Part shown: positions 35,987 to 48,978 of the stretch, one piece after another | Layout: each line of letters begins with the position of its first letter | How positions within the stretch are numbered: the stretch's first letter is position 1 | DNA from: Chrysomallon squamiferum | Taxonomy: Eukaryota > Mollusca > Gastropoda > Neomphalida > Peltospiridae | Length of the DNA stretch: 57,000 nucleotides | Direction of reading: 5' to 3' | Assembly (NCBI GenBank): GCA_012295275.1 | Contig: CM022670.1 | Coordinates: 24,879,755-24,936,754, forward strand | Position numbers and translations under genes: made by a program | The notes under the pieces: generated by a model | Told to the model about the DNA's origin: nothing | What the model saw: the letters and a program-made list of their open reading frames with translations, nothing else | Databases searched by the model: none

Positions 35987-37225
35987 TTGATGTGCACGAA
36001 GAAGAAAACCACTCTGAAACAAGAAAAAATGTTGATATGCTATCCCCGCAAGAGGTATATCAACTCAGACGTGCTTTGGCAAGTCTGCAGGAAGACAAAA
36101 CTCACGCTGGATTCCAAACAATTGCAGCTTATCACGGACAGCCTTATTGGTGCCCTTCACCAGACGCCGAGAAAAAGTATGCTTGCTGTATTCACGGAAT
36201 GGCAGTCTTCCCTCACTGGCACAGACTCTTAACGGTGCAGTTTGAAAATGGCCTCAGACGACATGGATACACAGGTGCAGTGCCTTACTGGGATTGGAGC
36301 AGACCTCTTACTGAATTGCCAGCCCTTGTCAAAGATCCGACCTACAAAGATCCAATTACCGGAGATGAAAAACCTAATTCTTGGTTTAAGGCTCATATTG
36401 ACGAGGCCGGTGTTGATACAGAACGATCTATCGTCGACAGACTCTTTGAAAAGCCAGCAATGAACCACTATACCAACGTTGCACAGCAAATGCTTCTGGC
36501 TCTGGAACAAGACAATTTCTGCGATTTCGAAGTTCAATATGAGGTAGCCCATAATCTAATTCACGCTCTGGTTGGTGGAGATAAAGTTCATTCCATGGGA
36601 TCCCTGCGATACACCGCTTATGATCCTATATTCTTCTTGCACCATTCGATGACAGATAAAGTCTGGGCTATCTGGCAAGCTCTGCAAAGGTACAGAGGAA
36701 AACCGTATAATATTGCAAATTGCGCTTTATCGTCAATGTGGAAACCGCTTCAACCGTTTGGTCTGTCGAGTTACATCAATCCTGACCAGGTTACAAGAGA
36801 CCATTCATTACCAGCGATGTCTTTCGACTACAAACATCACTTGGGCTACGACTATGATAACCTAGATTTCAATGGGCTTTCCGTGCAGCAACTGGAAAGA
36901 GAATTCTACCGCAGACGATTGAAGGAGAGGGTATTTGCAGGCTTTTTATTGTACGGAATAAAGAATAGTGCCATGATAAAATTCAAAGTCTGCGCAGGAG
37001 CCAATTGCAAAGATGGTGGTGAATTTTATCTGCTGGGAGACGAATATGAAATGCCATGGAAGTATGATAGAACGTTCAAATACGAAATCACCGATCTTCT
37101 TCACGAGATGAATCTCCGTCCTGGAGATGACTATCATATCACCTACACAATCTACGCGTTGGATGGTACAAATCTAGGTAGCGATAAATACGGCACGCCT
37201 ACAATAATTTACGACAGAGGCGCAG
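35987..37225 (+). CDS. Hemocyanin gene 2, functional unit c (canonical position)
   Basis: Single exon of 1,239 nt, 413 residues, following b as in standard subunits. Motifs: YHGQPYWCP, CCIHGMAVFPHWHRLLTVQ, RRHGYTGAVPYWDW, AHNLIH and FFLHHSMTDKVW. The gate residue is Leu (FYLLGDEYEMPW). It is probably the parent, or a sister, of c1-c3. The acidic linker VDVHEEENH at its start resembles those of c1 and c2. It ends DRGAG. Confidence 0.93.
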
Positions 37226-37439
37226 GTATGTTAACAAACTTATTAAACAAGTTGAATACAGTTTGTAATATAACTAATTTTATCAATAATATATATATAC
37301 ACAGAAGCTGCGCAAATTATGTTTTAAAGGCTATTAAAACGTTCATTTCCGTGTATTATTATTATTAATTTAAATATTAGATCAACAATATTAATTCTAA
37401 TTAAACAACATCATAATCTTTCGATTCTATTTTTTACAG

Positions 37440-38663
37440 CGCTTTTCGAAGATGAATACACTCACCCTATAAATATAGCCACCCACGTTAGAAAAGATAT
37501 TTACAGCCTTAATGATGGCGAAATTGAGAGTCTTAGAGCGGCCTTCAATGTTCTTCATCGAGACGGCACCTATGAGAACATTGCCAAAACCCATGGACAT
37601 CCAGGTCTCTGTGATGGCTTAGCTTGCTGTGTACATGGGATGCCAACATTCCCACACTGGCACAGAGTTTATGTTGTACAGGTTGCAATCGCTCTCTTAC
37701 AACAGGGTTCAGCTACTCCTGTACCCTACTGGGATTGGACCAGCCCCTTGACAGAAATTCCAAAACTTTTATCCGATGCGACATTCTATAATTCAAGAGA
37801 ACAAAGATACGACCCGAATCCATTCTTTAGTGGAAAAATCAGTGATATAAATCAAGTCACATCTCGTGCACCCAAACCAGAACTCTTTCATTCAAACTAT
37901 TTTTACGAGAATACCTTGTTAGCATTTGAGCAGGATAATTTCTGTGATTTTGAAATTCAGTTCGAAGTGACCCATAACGCATTCCATCTTTGGCTTGGTG
38001 GTCGAGACACTTATTCAATGTCGACGTTGGACTTTTCCGCCTTTGATCCAGCTTTCTTTGTATACCATGCCAACACCGACAGACTGTGGGCAATTTGGCA
38101 GGAATTGCAGCGATATCGAAAGAAACCATACAATAGTGCTGATTGTGCCATCAATCTGATGCACGTTCCTTTAAGACCATTTAATGGTCCGGACAATAAG
38201 AATCCAATCACCAGGAAAGCAAGCACGCCATTTGACGTGTTTGATTATCAGAACAACCTTAAGTACACGTTCGATACTTTGATATTCAACAATCTGACCA
38301 TCCCAGACCTGGAAGATATCCTAATTGATAGAAAGAAACACGACAGAGTATTTGTGGGAGTCATGTTGCATGGCGTGAAATCATCCGCACAAGTAACTAT
38401 TTACGTGTGCGTCCCAGTCGGCACAGGAAAAAAGAATTGTAACAACAAAGCTGGAGTCTTCTGTCTTCTTGGAGGTCCTTTAGAAATGCCTTTTACTTTT
38501 GATCGACTCTTCAAGTATGACATCACTGATACCCTTCTTCGTCTAGGAATGGACCTGCAAAGTCATGCTTTTGATATCAAGCTTCATGTTGAAACTCATG
38601 ATGGAAGAGTACTACCTTCAGATACATTTGGCGAGCCAACCATAATGTTTGTTCCTGGTACAG
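37440..38663 (+). CDS. Hemocyanin gene 2, functional unit d (single exon)
   Basis: One exon of 1,224 nt, 408 residues; gene 1 FU-d has an internal intron here missing. CuA motifs are THGHP and CCVHGMPTFPHWHRV; CuB motifs are THNAFH and FFVYHANTDRLW. The first His of the HH pair is Tyr (38063-38065); the ligand His is kept. The conserved acidic residue after the CuA helix is lost (QVAIALL instead of QVENALL). SREQRYDPNPFF and VCVPVGTGKKNCNN identify it as d. It ends FVPGTG. Confidence 0.93.
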
Positions 38664-39062
38664 GTAAAGACTGCTGTTATATTTGTCAGTTTTATGATAT
38701 GTGTGGGCTGTTTATATGTTTGTATGTTAATATTTATATAGTACCTTCCACTAATATTAATAAACTATCATTTTTTTGTCCTGAAACAGGTGAATAATTA
38801 TTTTATTACTGACTATGTTCTACTTTCACATTTTAAAGAAAAATATTCTGATCTTGAAGAATTCTTCGAAGCAGTATTAGTTTTATAATACCGTAATATT
38901 TGTACAATCACTAATGCAGTCTCATAAATTCTGAACATAATACAGTTTGTATATATGTTTGTTGTCGTATATTTATGTATATAAATAATAATGTTACCTA
39001 AATTCGAATAAGTTATTTCGTTATAACTGAAATTTACTTAATTGACTAACCTTTAATTTTAG

Positions 39063-40313
39063 AAACTCGACAGACTGATGATGGACGCAGAACTAAATAT
39101 GCAGTTCGAAAGAACATTAATCATCTCAGTCCTAAAGAAACTCTTAGTCTCGTTAAAGCCTTGAGGTCAATGCAGGCTGACAGTTCTGCCGATGGATTCC
39201 AAAATATTGCTTCATTCCACGCGCTACCTCCACTGTGTCCAAGTCCAACTGCAGCTAAACGATATGCCTGTTGTGTCCATGGTATGGCAACTTTCCCTCA
39301 GTGGCATCGATTACACATGGTACAGTTCGGAGAATCTCTGATGAAACATGGCACTCCACTCTGCGTTCCTTACTGGGTGTGGTCAAGACCTCAATCAGCT
39401 CTGCCAGAATTACTTACAAAAGATTCTTTTACCGATCCTGAAACGGGCGAAGAAATATCAAACCCATGGAAGGTAGCACACATTGATTTCGAAAATGCCG
39501 ACACAACCAGGGATCTTATAACTAGTAAACTGTTCCCACCTGCAAAGGGAGGTTACAAAACATGGTACTACGATCAAGTAATGTATGCTTTGGAACAAGA
39601 AAACTTCTGTGATTTTGAGGTTCAGTTTGAAGTCATGCATAATGGTATCCATTTGTGGATGGGTGGAAATAAAGAATATTCAATGAGTCATCTAAACTAC
39701 ACATCATACGATCCAGCTTTCTACGTACATCATTCTGAATGCGACAGAATTTGGGCCATTTGGCAAGAACTGCAGAAATACAGAGGTCTTGATGGCAATG
39801 AAGCAAACTGTGCTCTGGAGATGATGAAAGTACCACTGAAACCGTTTAACTTCGGCCCACCATATAACCTGAACAAGAAGACATCAGGATATTCTAAACC
39901 CGCAGATGCTTTCAACTACAGAGAACACTATGGCTACGAATACGATTCTCTTGAATTCATGGGTATGACTATTCCGATGCTTGATACTGAAATCAAGAAA
40001 ATACAACACCATGATCGCGTTTTTGCTGGTTTCCTTCTCGCAGGATTTAAAAAATCTGCCAACGTTGACTTCCAAGTATGCGATGCCAATAACAAATGTG
40101 AAGATGCTGGATACTTCTCAATTCTGGGCGGACTCTCCGAAATGCCTTGGCACTATGATCGTCTTTATAAATACGATATCACGGAAACTTTGAAGAAACT
40201 TGGTCTTCATCATGATGATCCATTTACAATAAAACCAGTAGTAACACATATTCACGGAACTGTACTAGAGGGCTTAATAGGAACACCTAGCACGATCTTT
40301 GTTCCTGGGAAAG
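39063..40313 (+). CDS. Hemocyanin gene 2, functional unit e (single exon)
   Basis: One exon of 1,251 nt, 417 residues; the gene 1 FU-e intron is absent. CuA motifs are FHALP and CCVHGMATFPQWHRL; CuB motifs are MHNGIH and FYVHHSECDRIW, ligands complete. The otherwise near-invariant YWDW is YWVW (Val at 39377-39379), and QFEDAL is QFGESL. KYRGLDGNE and PFNFGPPYNLN match gene 1 FU-e. The gate residue is Leu (FSILGGLSEMPW). It ends FVPGKG. Confidence 0.93.
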
Positions 40314-40523
40314 GTAAAATATTGAAATTACCTGTTTCATTAAATAATTACTGACTACAGTAATTAAAGAATAATTTAAAATGTTCGCAAAATATTTCAA
40401 TCTATACTAGAAAAAGAATGAAGTCAACACCAACAATAATGATGATGATGATAAATAAATTAAGAAATACAAACTGTTAATTCTCCTTTCCTTTCCTTTT
40501 CTTTTTGTTCTTCTTTTTCTTCA

Positions 40524-40527
<4 letters not shown>

Positions 40528-40597
<70 letters not shown>
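40528..40597 (+). repeat. (TTA)n microsatellite directly before the FU-f exon of gene 2
   Basis: About 70 bases of trinucleotide repeat end eight bases before the acceptor at 40605 (CTTTAAAG). Gene 1 has a (TTA)n run at ~10684-10729 in the same place. Confidence 0.9.
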
Positions 40598-40605
40598 CTT
40601 TAAAG

Positions 40606-41853
40606 ATATAAGCCAGACGGTAATCCACACTTCAAGTTCGGTAAGAAGAGATATAAATTCCCTGGACGAAAGAGCTAAAGAAAACTTAATTTCGAGTTTG
40701 AATTCGCTGCAGTTAGATACTGGAAACGACGGTTTTGATGTCATTTCATCTTTCCATGGTTTACCAGCAAAATGTCCAGATCCAAATAATCCAGAATATG
40801 CTTGCTGCATCCATGGCATGCCTTCATTCCCGCAATGGCACAGGCTGTACGTGCGACAGTTTGAACTTGCTCTCAAGCGACATGGCAGTATCAATGCTGT
40901 TCCATACTGGGACTGGACTTTGCCAGTGAAAGAATTACCATCACTGGTGACACAACCTTCTTATTATGATGCTATGCAAGATAAAGTTATCGACAATCCA
41001 TGGTCACGAGGAATTATCCCAACAGAGAATTCTCACACAGTGAGAGATTTGCAACCTGATCTGTTTAGGACAACAGACGATGGAAAATATTCTCTTCTGT
41101 TTGAACAGGTTCTGTTAGCTTTGGAACAGACAGACTTCTGCGATTTTGAAGTACAGTTGGAAGTTATCCACAACTGGATTCACAACTTAGTAGGCGGTAG
41201 ACAAGAATACTCAATGGCATCACTGCACTGGACGTCATATGATCCTTTCTTCTACATCCACCATTCCTTCGTTGACAAACTATTTGCAGTTTGGCAGGAA
41301 CTTCAGAAACGAAGACATCTTCCGCATGACAGAGCAGATTGTGCATTCAATCTAATGAATACACCAATGCAACCATTCAACCTGGACATTAATGCTAACC
41401 CATTTATAAAGGCACACTCAAAGGCTTCGGATTGTTTTGAGTATGTGCATCTGGGGTACAGTTATGACAATTTTAATGTGGGCGGTTATGATCTTGATCA
41501 GCTCGAGGACGCTATTGAAAGAAATAAACATAAAACTCGAGTCTTTGCTGGATTCCTTTTGTTTGGTATTGGAACTTCAGCAGAGGTACATTTCGACATC
41601 TGCAAATCTGGTGACCACTGCACCCCTGGAGGAATGCTGTTCATCCTGGGAGGATCTAAAGAAATGCCATGGGCATATGACAGGCTTTTCAAGTACGATA
41701 TCACTGAAGAAATAGCAGCACTTGGAATTGATCCTATTGATCTATTTCATTTAGACGAAGCATTCCATCTTAAAGTGGTAGTAAAAGATATGTCTGGCAA
41801 TGAAATTGCAGGAAAACTTCCAGAACCAACGATAATTTACCAACCTGCCGAAG
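40606..41853 (+). CDS. Hemocyanin gene 2, functional unit f (single exon)
   Basis: One exon of 1,248 nt, 416 residues. CuA motifs are FHGLP and CCIHGMPSFPQWHRLY; CuB motifs are IHNWIH and FYIHHSFVDKLF. The YYDAMQDKVIDNPWSRG loop and SLHWTSYDP mark it as f. The acceptor is AAAG, not CAG/TAG-pyrimidine-rich, because the (TTA)n tract supplies the thymines. The gate residue is Leu (LFILGGSKEMPW). It ends YQPAEG. Confidence 0.93.
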
Positions 41854-42111
41854 GTATTTTAGTCTTTTAAATTACATTCCTCAGTTATTTATTATTTAAT
41901 TAATTTATTTATTTATTTATTATTTATTTATTTACTTATTTAGTTAGTTAGTTAGCTATTGAGTGTGATTGTTTAAAAATCGAGATGATAGTAGGAACTT
42001 GTGGTCCTGAAAGATTTTCCGATATAAAATGAGATAGTAATAATAATAACAACAACAACAAAAACAACAACAATAATAACGATGACGATGACGACGACGA
42101 CGACGATGATG

Positions 42112-42158
<47 letters not shown>

Positions 42159-42168
42159 TTAAAAACAG

Positions 42169-44003
42169 GTGCTTCTGCTTTCGGACACGAGGCCACAGGA
42201 TCTGAAGTGGGAGTAAGAAAAGACGTAGACGATCTGTCAGTCAATGAAATAAAAAATCTAAGAAAAGCTATGGCTGCTGTAATGGCAGACACAGGTCCCA
42301 ATGGGTTCCAGGCAATTGCCAGTTACCACGGAAGTCCACCAATTTGCGACATGCCTGATGGAAAGAATTTATCTTGCTGTATTCACGGTAAGTACATTTA
42401 TTACTTTTAATTAATAATCTTTTTTTCCAAGCGCGTAAATGGCTAAATAGCTACCACCACTCCACTCCTGCAAAATATCAATTATTCCATTTGCATTTAT
42501 CTTTTTTTTTCAAACAGTAATTACAGTTTTAAATTGCGATTTTTTCTTGCAATATTAAGATGAATACTTAAATAATTTCCAGTGCCAGCCTTCAATTCAT
42601 TATATGGCTTCTGCATATAAAAACCTTTTTTTAAATACCTTCATTTAAAAAGAATTTTAAAAAAGGAGAAAAAGAAGGAAGATAAATACGGCTTCAGTTA
42701 TTTCACTTATATCCAAAAAAGAAGAAAAGGAATCTGTTATACTTCACAAAATTTTTAAACATGTAATTTCATATATTTATGTAGTCAGTTTATAAGGTGT
42801 TTTACTTATGTTTAATCAGGTATGGCCACATTCCCACACTGGCACAGACTTCATGTTAAACAGATGGAAGATGCTTTGGTTTCCCATGGAGCAGTTATTG
42901 GCATGCCTTACTGGGACTGGACCAAATCCTTCACAAAGATGCCCGCCTTTGTTACTGATGATGACGATAATCCATTCTTGAAGGTATCATTTAGTATCTA
43001 AGAATTTACATCGAAATCATATAAATATATAAATCATTCAAAAAATTAATTAATTAATCTATCTACCTATTTATTTATAGTAAATAATTATTTATACTGA
43101 TTGTCTGCACATACTGCACTATATTTCCATTTGTTTTAATATCTTCTGTATATTATTGTTTTTGTTCACAGGGTAAAATTGAATACCTTGGTAAAGAAAC
43201 AACAAGAAATCCAAAACCACAACTGTTTAGTGACCCCGAGAAAGGAGAAGAATCATTCTTCTATCGTCAGATGTTGCTGGCTTTTGAACAAATAGATTAC
43301 TGCGCCTTTGAAGTCCAGTTTGAGGTGACACACAATGCTATCCATTCCTGGACAGGAGGCCACGATCCCTATTCTATGTCTACTCTAGATTTTACATCTT
43401 ACGACCCACTGTTTTATCTGGTCCACTCCAGTGTAGACAGAATCTGGGCTATTTGGCAAGCACTTCAACTGTACAGAGGACGTCCATACAACCAAGCTTA
43501 CTGCGAAATCCAGGACCTTAAAGAGCCTTTGAGACCATTCAGTGATAGCAGGAATCCTAATCCAGAAACTAGGAAACATTCCACCGCTTTTGATTCATTC
43601 AACTACAAGAGTCTCAATTACCAGTATGACAACCTGAAATTCCACGGTTTGTCAATTCCTGACTTGGAAGAGATTATTCATGAGCAACAGAGACACGATC
43701 GAATCTTCGTTGATTTCCTTCTAAGAGGATTCAAGAAGAGCGCTGACGTTGAATTTGATATTTGCACAAAAGATCATTCAGTCTGCAAATTCGGAGGAAC
43801 CTTTGCACTTCTTGGAGGTCCATACGAAATGGAATGGGCATTCGATCGTCTTTTCCGTTACGATGTGACCAAAACAATGAATGAACTTGGTCTTCGACAC
43901 GATTCTGACCTGGATATTGTGGTGAGAGTATTTTACATCGATGGAACGCAGCTAGACTCTAGTCTGATTAATCCCCCAACACTGGAATTTGTGCCTGCTA
44001 AAA
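42169..44003 (+). CDS. Hemocyanin gene 2, functional unit g
   Basis: Exons 42169-42387, 42820-42983 and 43172-44003, with the same lengths (219, 164, 832) and phases as gene 1 FU-g. The first intron splits CCIH/G in the CuA motif. CuA: YHGSP and [15 protein letters not shown]. CuB: THNAIH and [12 protein letters not shown]; here the first His of the HH pair is Val (43421-43423). EMPW is EMEW in this unit. The linker exon start follows an (AAT)n run at ~42116-42159. It ends FVPAKS with donor A/GTAAGA, a normal GT donor, unlike gene 1. Confidence 0.93.
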
Positions 44004-44232
44004 GTAAGATGTTATAAATGTTTATAAATTTCTAAACCAATGTTTAACGAAATAATAGATTACATTATTGTTATAAATGAAAAGTAATAACAATAACAGA
44101 CAAATACATACATACATACATACATACATACATACATAAAAAGAAAAAAAAAATGAAATAAAAAGAATAATCCATGAATCTTTAATTATTCTATTTAATT
44201 TACTTTACACTTGCGAAATGTTTATATTTCAG

Positions 44233-45725
44233 CTCCTGCTCCGCACCTTGGCATTCCTGCTGATAAGATATTTAGAAAAGAGATTAACACCCTAACACTG
44301 GACGAAATCAGTCAGCTAAGAAACGCCTTGTTCAGAATGCAAAATGATGGCGGCAAAGACGGATTTGAACATATCTCTGGTTTCCACGGTGCTCCCTACA
44401 TGTGCCCTGAAAACGGTGATACGAAGTATGCCTGCTGCATGCACGGAATGGCTGTGTTTCCTCATTGGCACAGACTGTTCACAGTACAATACGAAAGAGC
44501 TCTTATTAAGCACGGATCATCAATTGGCGTTCCATATTGGGATTGGACAAAACCGTTCACAAGCATACCTTCATTCTTTGGTGAGAGTACCAATTCCAAT
44601 CCATTCTACAAATACCATATTGGCAGCTTAAATGAAGATATTCGACGAGATCTGCAAGATGAAATGTATCAAACTGAAACTCTGTACAACGGTGTCTTAG
44701 AAGTTTTGGGTGAAGATAATTACTGTGATTTTGAAGTCCAGTATGAAATATTACACAACTTAGTCCACTTTTATATCGGCGGTTCAGCTGACTATTCAAT
44801 GTCCACCTTAGAATTTTCTGCATTTGATCCGTTCTTCATGATCCACCACTCTGCTATTGACAGAATCTGGATTATTTGGCAAGAATTACAACGATTGCGT
44901 AACAAGCCTTTCAACGTTGCTCCTTGTGCAGGAAGCATAATGCATATGCCTCTGCATCCATTCAGCTACGCAAGTGTCAACGGAGACGACTTTACTCTTA
45001 AGCATTCCGACCCCGATACCGTCTTTGACCACGAGCAGTTTGATTATTGGTACGACTCTATGTCACTGCATGATCAATCCTTGGAGGAACTGCATACATC
45101 TATCAAAAATCTCAGACACAGCCCGAGAACATATGCCGGTTTTGTACTTTCTGGAGTGAAAGACACCGTCGTCGTAAATGTCTGGATGGCTAACGGTGGA
45201 AATGAAGAAAAGGTTGGTCATTTCATTATCTTTGGAGGAAAGAAAGAAATACCGTGGGCTTACGAAAGAATCTACAAAATGGACGTGACAGACATCGCCA
45301 GAAAACTTAATCTGAACCCGATGTCTGGCGATCCCTTCACTGTCAGAACAGAAGCCGTAGCAAGAGATGGCACACCGATCACACACAGGATTTTCCCCGA
45401 TGCCCTTTTAGTTTATAGACCCAGTAACAGTGATCAGGACATAATCATCGTTCCAATTGGCAAAGACAAAAGCTTACCACCGAAAATAACTGTTAAACGT
45501 GATACGTATATCATGTTCCAGAAAGCTGACGACTCGATAACATCAGTAATTGATTTGGGCAGTTATACTACATTCTACAACTGTATAGTTCCTCCGTTTG
45601 GATTAAACACCTATGATATGAACCGATCATACCGACTTGAACCAGGCGATCACTTCTTCACAGCAGCATCAGTGGAACAGTGTCAAAAGAACCAGAAAAT
45701 TGAAGTCCACGTAGATGATTACTAA
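44233..45725 (+). CDS. Hemocyanin gene 2, functional unit h with cupredoxin-like tail and stop
   Basis: One exon, about 497 residues; TAA at 45723-45725. CuA motifs are FHGAP and CCMHGMAVFPHWHRLF; CuB motifs are LHNLVH and FMIHHSAIDRIW. The gate position is Phe (FIIFGGKKEIPW), where gene 1 FU-h has Leu, and EMPW is EIPW. The C-terminal ~100 residues (from about 45425, DQDIIIVPIGKDKS to VHVDDY) form the FU-h-specific cupredoxin-like extension. A splice donor follows four bases after the stop (AAAG/GTAAAT). Confidence 0.94.
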
Positions 45726-46345
45726 AAAGGTAAATCTCTACATTTTCGGTGTTTAATTGGTAGAAAAGGACGGATTAATGGTAATAGCATTAAAATGCAT
45801 TTCAGATTTCATTCATTGAACACCGGAATAATAATCATAATGATGATCATGATGATATTAATAATTTCAGTTTAAAAATTAAAAATATATATGTAAAAAC
45901 TAATTTTGAACATTAATAAATAGGACTACGCTATGTTTGAATATAGCGTATATCAAATGAGAGTAGCCCGAAAAAAACAGTTCTGCCGATATAACCCTGT
46001 TTATTCCTGTTGATTATAAATGACAGTAATTCATTTAATGATATCTAATTTGACGAATTACGAAAGAAATATTAAGAAATATTCATTTTACTTCATATTC
46101 TTCTTCTTTTTCTTTTTTTTAAATTATTAATTTTTATTTATCTATTTTTTTTATTTTTTTTTCAGTGATAGAATGATTGAATCTGGAAAATATTCCTGCC
46201 GTGTCAACTGTATAGACAGCAAGCTAGAAGAAACAATATCTGGACTATGAACATTAAACAGTTGCAAGTACTAATGTCGCGGTCCAGTGAATGAATAACG
46301 TTATAGTTCTATTTATAAAAATAAATTGTTGCAATTAAATCTGCT
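45726..46345 (+). other. Gene 2 3'UTR with intron and poly(A) signal
   Basis: Exon sequence ends at 45729. The intron 45730-46165 ends in a long T-rich tract and CAG. The terminal untranslated exon from 46166 has AATAAA at 46320-46325. The layout mirrors gene 1. Confidence 0.75.
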
Positions 46346-48933
46346 GTGTTTGTTTTCTTGTTAGATTTTTAGAAACGATATTCATTTCATTTATTTATTC
46401 GTTTTTATAAAAATGATAAGAGAGACATAAACAAAATGATAAAGAAAAAACAAGCAAATGTTCGCTATTTAAAAATCGACAGACACAAAGATGTAATTTA
46501 TTTAAATATAATGCTAATATAGAGTAAAAAAAAATACTGGATTATAAACGTATATCATCCTATCCTTCAACATTCAAGTCCAGTATAAAAATGACTGTTC
46601 AGTGTGATAGTTAAATATATATACATATTTAAATCTTGATATAAAACATGAAAAATAATATGTATAAAAATAAAAGCTGTTTGTTTATATATTTGTTTAT
46701 TATATAGAACGTTGATTTTTATATTATAGTAATATACTAAAATGCTAAGAATACAATTAAAAGTGATGTATTGTGTTACAGATTTAACTATCACTTAGTA
46801 TTTATAACAAAAGCAACAGCAACAACGACAATATAAGAATAATAACACCACCAACAATAACAACAAAAAGAAACAAAAACAGCGTTTTATAACACTTACA
46901 TTCGTAATTATTACAAGGATCTGAAAGTGTTAAATTATCATGTAGATCAGCGGACATTGCATGGTCCTCTGAAACATGAATTTATCGTTTAAATATCATT
47001 TGTATTGCAAATAACACCCCTTAGTCTGTTTAACCAAGTAAACAGCAATCCCTCAGCTACATTTTGAATACAAATATTTATAGTTAACAGTAAAAAGTAA
47101 CGTAAAACTTTGTAACATATACATATTCGTAATTACTAGCAGTACTGTTAGCTCAAGGAACATAATTATATCTGATTGGTAAATGTATCTAATTATCATC
47201 AAAATATAAAAGGAGGATTTGGTTATTTATATCAAACACTTTTTAAATCTATGATCAATATATATATATATATTTAAATATATATATATTTAAATCAGTG
47301 TTTGTGCGCGAAGTAAAAGACGGAGAATTCGAGGGAAATTCTTTGATTAGGTTAATGGTATACAATGCATTGTTTTCTACCTTATAGAGGTCTACTAGAC
47401 ACAATGATTTAATTTAAAATCGTAAACATATAGCATACTTTAGGAAAACTATATAAATAAATTCAAAACATCAACATTATTTAACAAAACTTATACATAA
47501 TACACAAAAAATTTCTTGTCTTTTTAAAACCATAAGCATAAAATTTAAAATATAAGAAAACAAGTTAAATCATATTGTAAGTCTTACTCTTTCAAAGCTG
47601 TGTATATAAATTGAAAATACGGATAAAATACATAAACATTTATATGTATGAAAATATCTAATCTTTATAGGGCTAGTATTCGTACAATTAACCTTAATAG
47701 ATAATAGCATATTAGATTTTAACTTAATTTGTATTTTAAAGCCGTCAATATAGTGTAACAAAAAAACAAAACAAAAGAAATTAAAATCAAAATTAAATAA
47801 AAAAAAATAAAATAAAAAATAAAAAATACAAACAAAAACGTGCAATAAAGGATAATTCTCAGCGACATTCATTGTCACTCACAGACATACAAACACACAC
47901 ACACACACACATTTATACCCTCCTTGTATATAAAAATATCGATTCGTAATTAATAAAAACTTTAATACGTACATTGTATTTAAACAAATACGCATAGGTT
48001 AGCGTATATGTATGTGTAATGCTTCTGTACGTGCGTGCATGTCCATATCGTATATTATGATTTTGAAGTTGTAAATTTTTATGTTAATATCCAGTATAAT
48101 ATGTCAGTAATAATACTCAAAGGTGACATTTTGACCCATTCATCAATTAAAATCGCCAAATAAATGAATAAATTGGAACTTAAAAACATACATAACAATA
48201 ACAGTATCATACTTACGTCTTCTTACAGTAACAGAATTCCGATAAGACGTTTTCACAAACCGATGCCGTTGCTAAGAAATACGTAATTGTTACGACGTAA
48301 AAAGTTGTTCGGACGTTTACGGCCGGTTCACGAACTATTCCGATGTAATTTTATTAACGACAATGAAGTGTTGTTTTAAAATATCGTTATCGCAGTATTT
48401 TATCTTCTCGAAAAAAGTATCCCTTATTTGTACATTTGGTACACGTTTCGTGTAATCATCCAAAATTATTTGACGACCATGTAAATCACTGAATATTAAT
48501 TATTTGTTTAACGAAACTTCTACACAATAATAACAACCCCAACAACAACAGTTATAACAGCAACAAGAAGAAAAAATAAAGAAGAAAAATAATAAGAAAA
48601 AATTATGATGATATTTGACTGTGAAACTATAAGATTAATGATATCAAGAACAGAAGCAATAAAATTAAGTAAGTTAGTAACTAAGTAAGTAAATAAATAA
48701 ATAAATGAAGCTACGTACAATTATATTTTTGTTTTATTTTTTGTTCTCTTTTATATAAAACTATGTTGATGGTTATAAAATAAAATAATCTGTTAAATCA
48801 AAGAAAGGTACTATTATCTATTAAGGTTACGTCTACTATCCAAAACTCTAGACTGTATTTTCGTAGTAAAATATTTTGATTCACTACAATTTTGGTAAAG
48901 GCAAATATTTTCCAGTCATACTGTGAGTGCAAA

Positions 48934-48978
<45 letters not shown>

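Larger units (their letters stand above)
23643..46345 (+). other. Hemocyanin gene 2: 11-unit subunit a-c1-c2-c3-b-c-d-e-f-g-h
   Basis: Complete gene. Coding exons: 23643-23687, 24798-24819, 25078-25326, 26251-26572, 27136-27387, 27574-27983, 28462-29706, 30316-31551, 32375-33613, 34147-34403, 34614-35580, 35987-37225, 37440-38663, 39063-40313, 40606-41853, 42169-42387, 42820-42983, 43172-44003 and 44233-45725. They sum to 13,914 nt, exactly 4,638 codons with the stop. A 3'UTR exon starts at 46166 and carries AATAAA at 46320-46325. Each unit-to-unit intron is phase 1, so whole units can be duplicated or inserted without frame damage. Conventional molluscan subunits have seven or eight units; eleven, with three extra c-type units between a and b, is outside that pattern. 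The predicted mass is about 530 kDa. Confidence 0.92.

Noticed and set aside
23643-45725. Gene 2 as a cerithioid-type mega-hemocyanin
   Set aside because: Those have, as I recall, extra f-like units at the C-terminal side and lack a normal g-h end; here the extra units are c-type, lie before b, and g and h are present.
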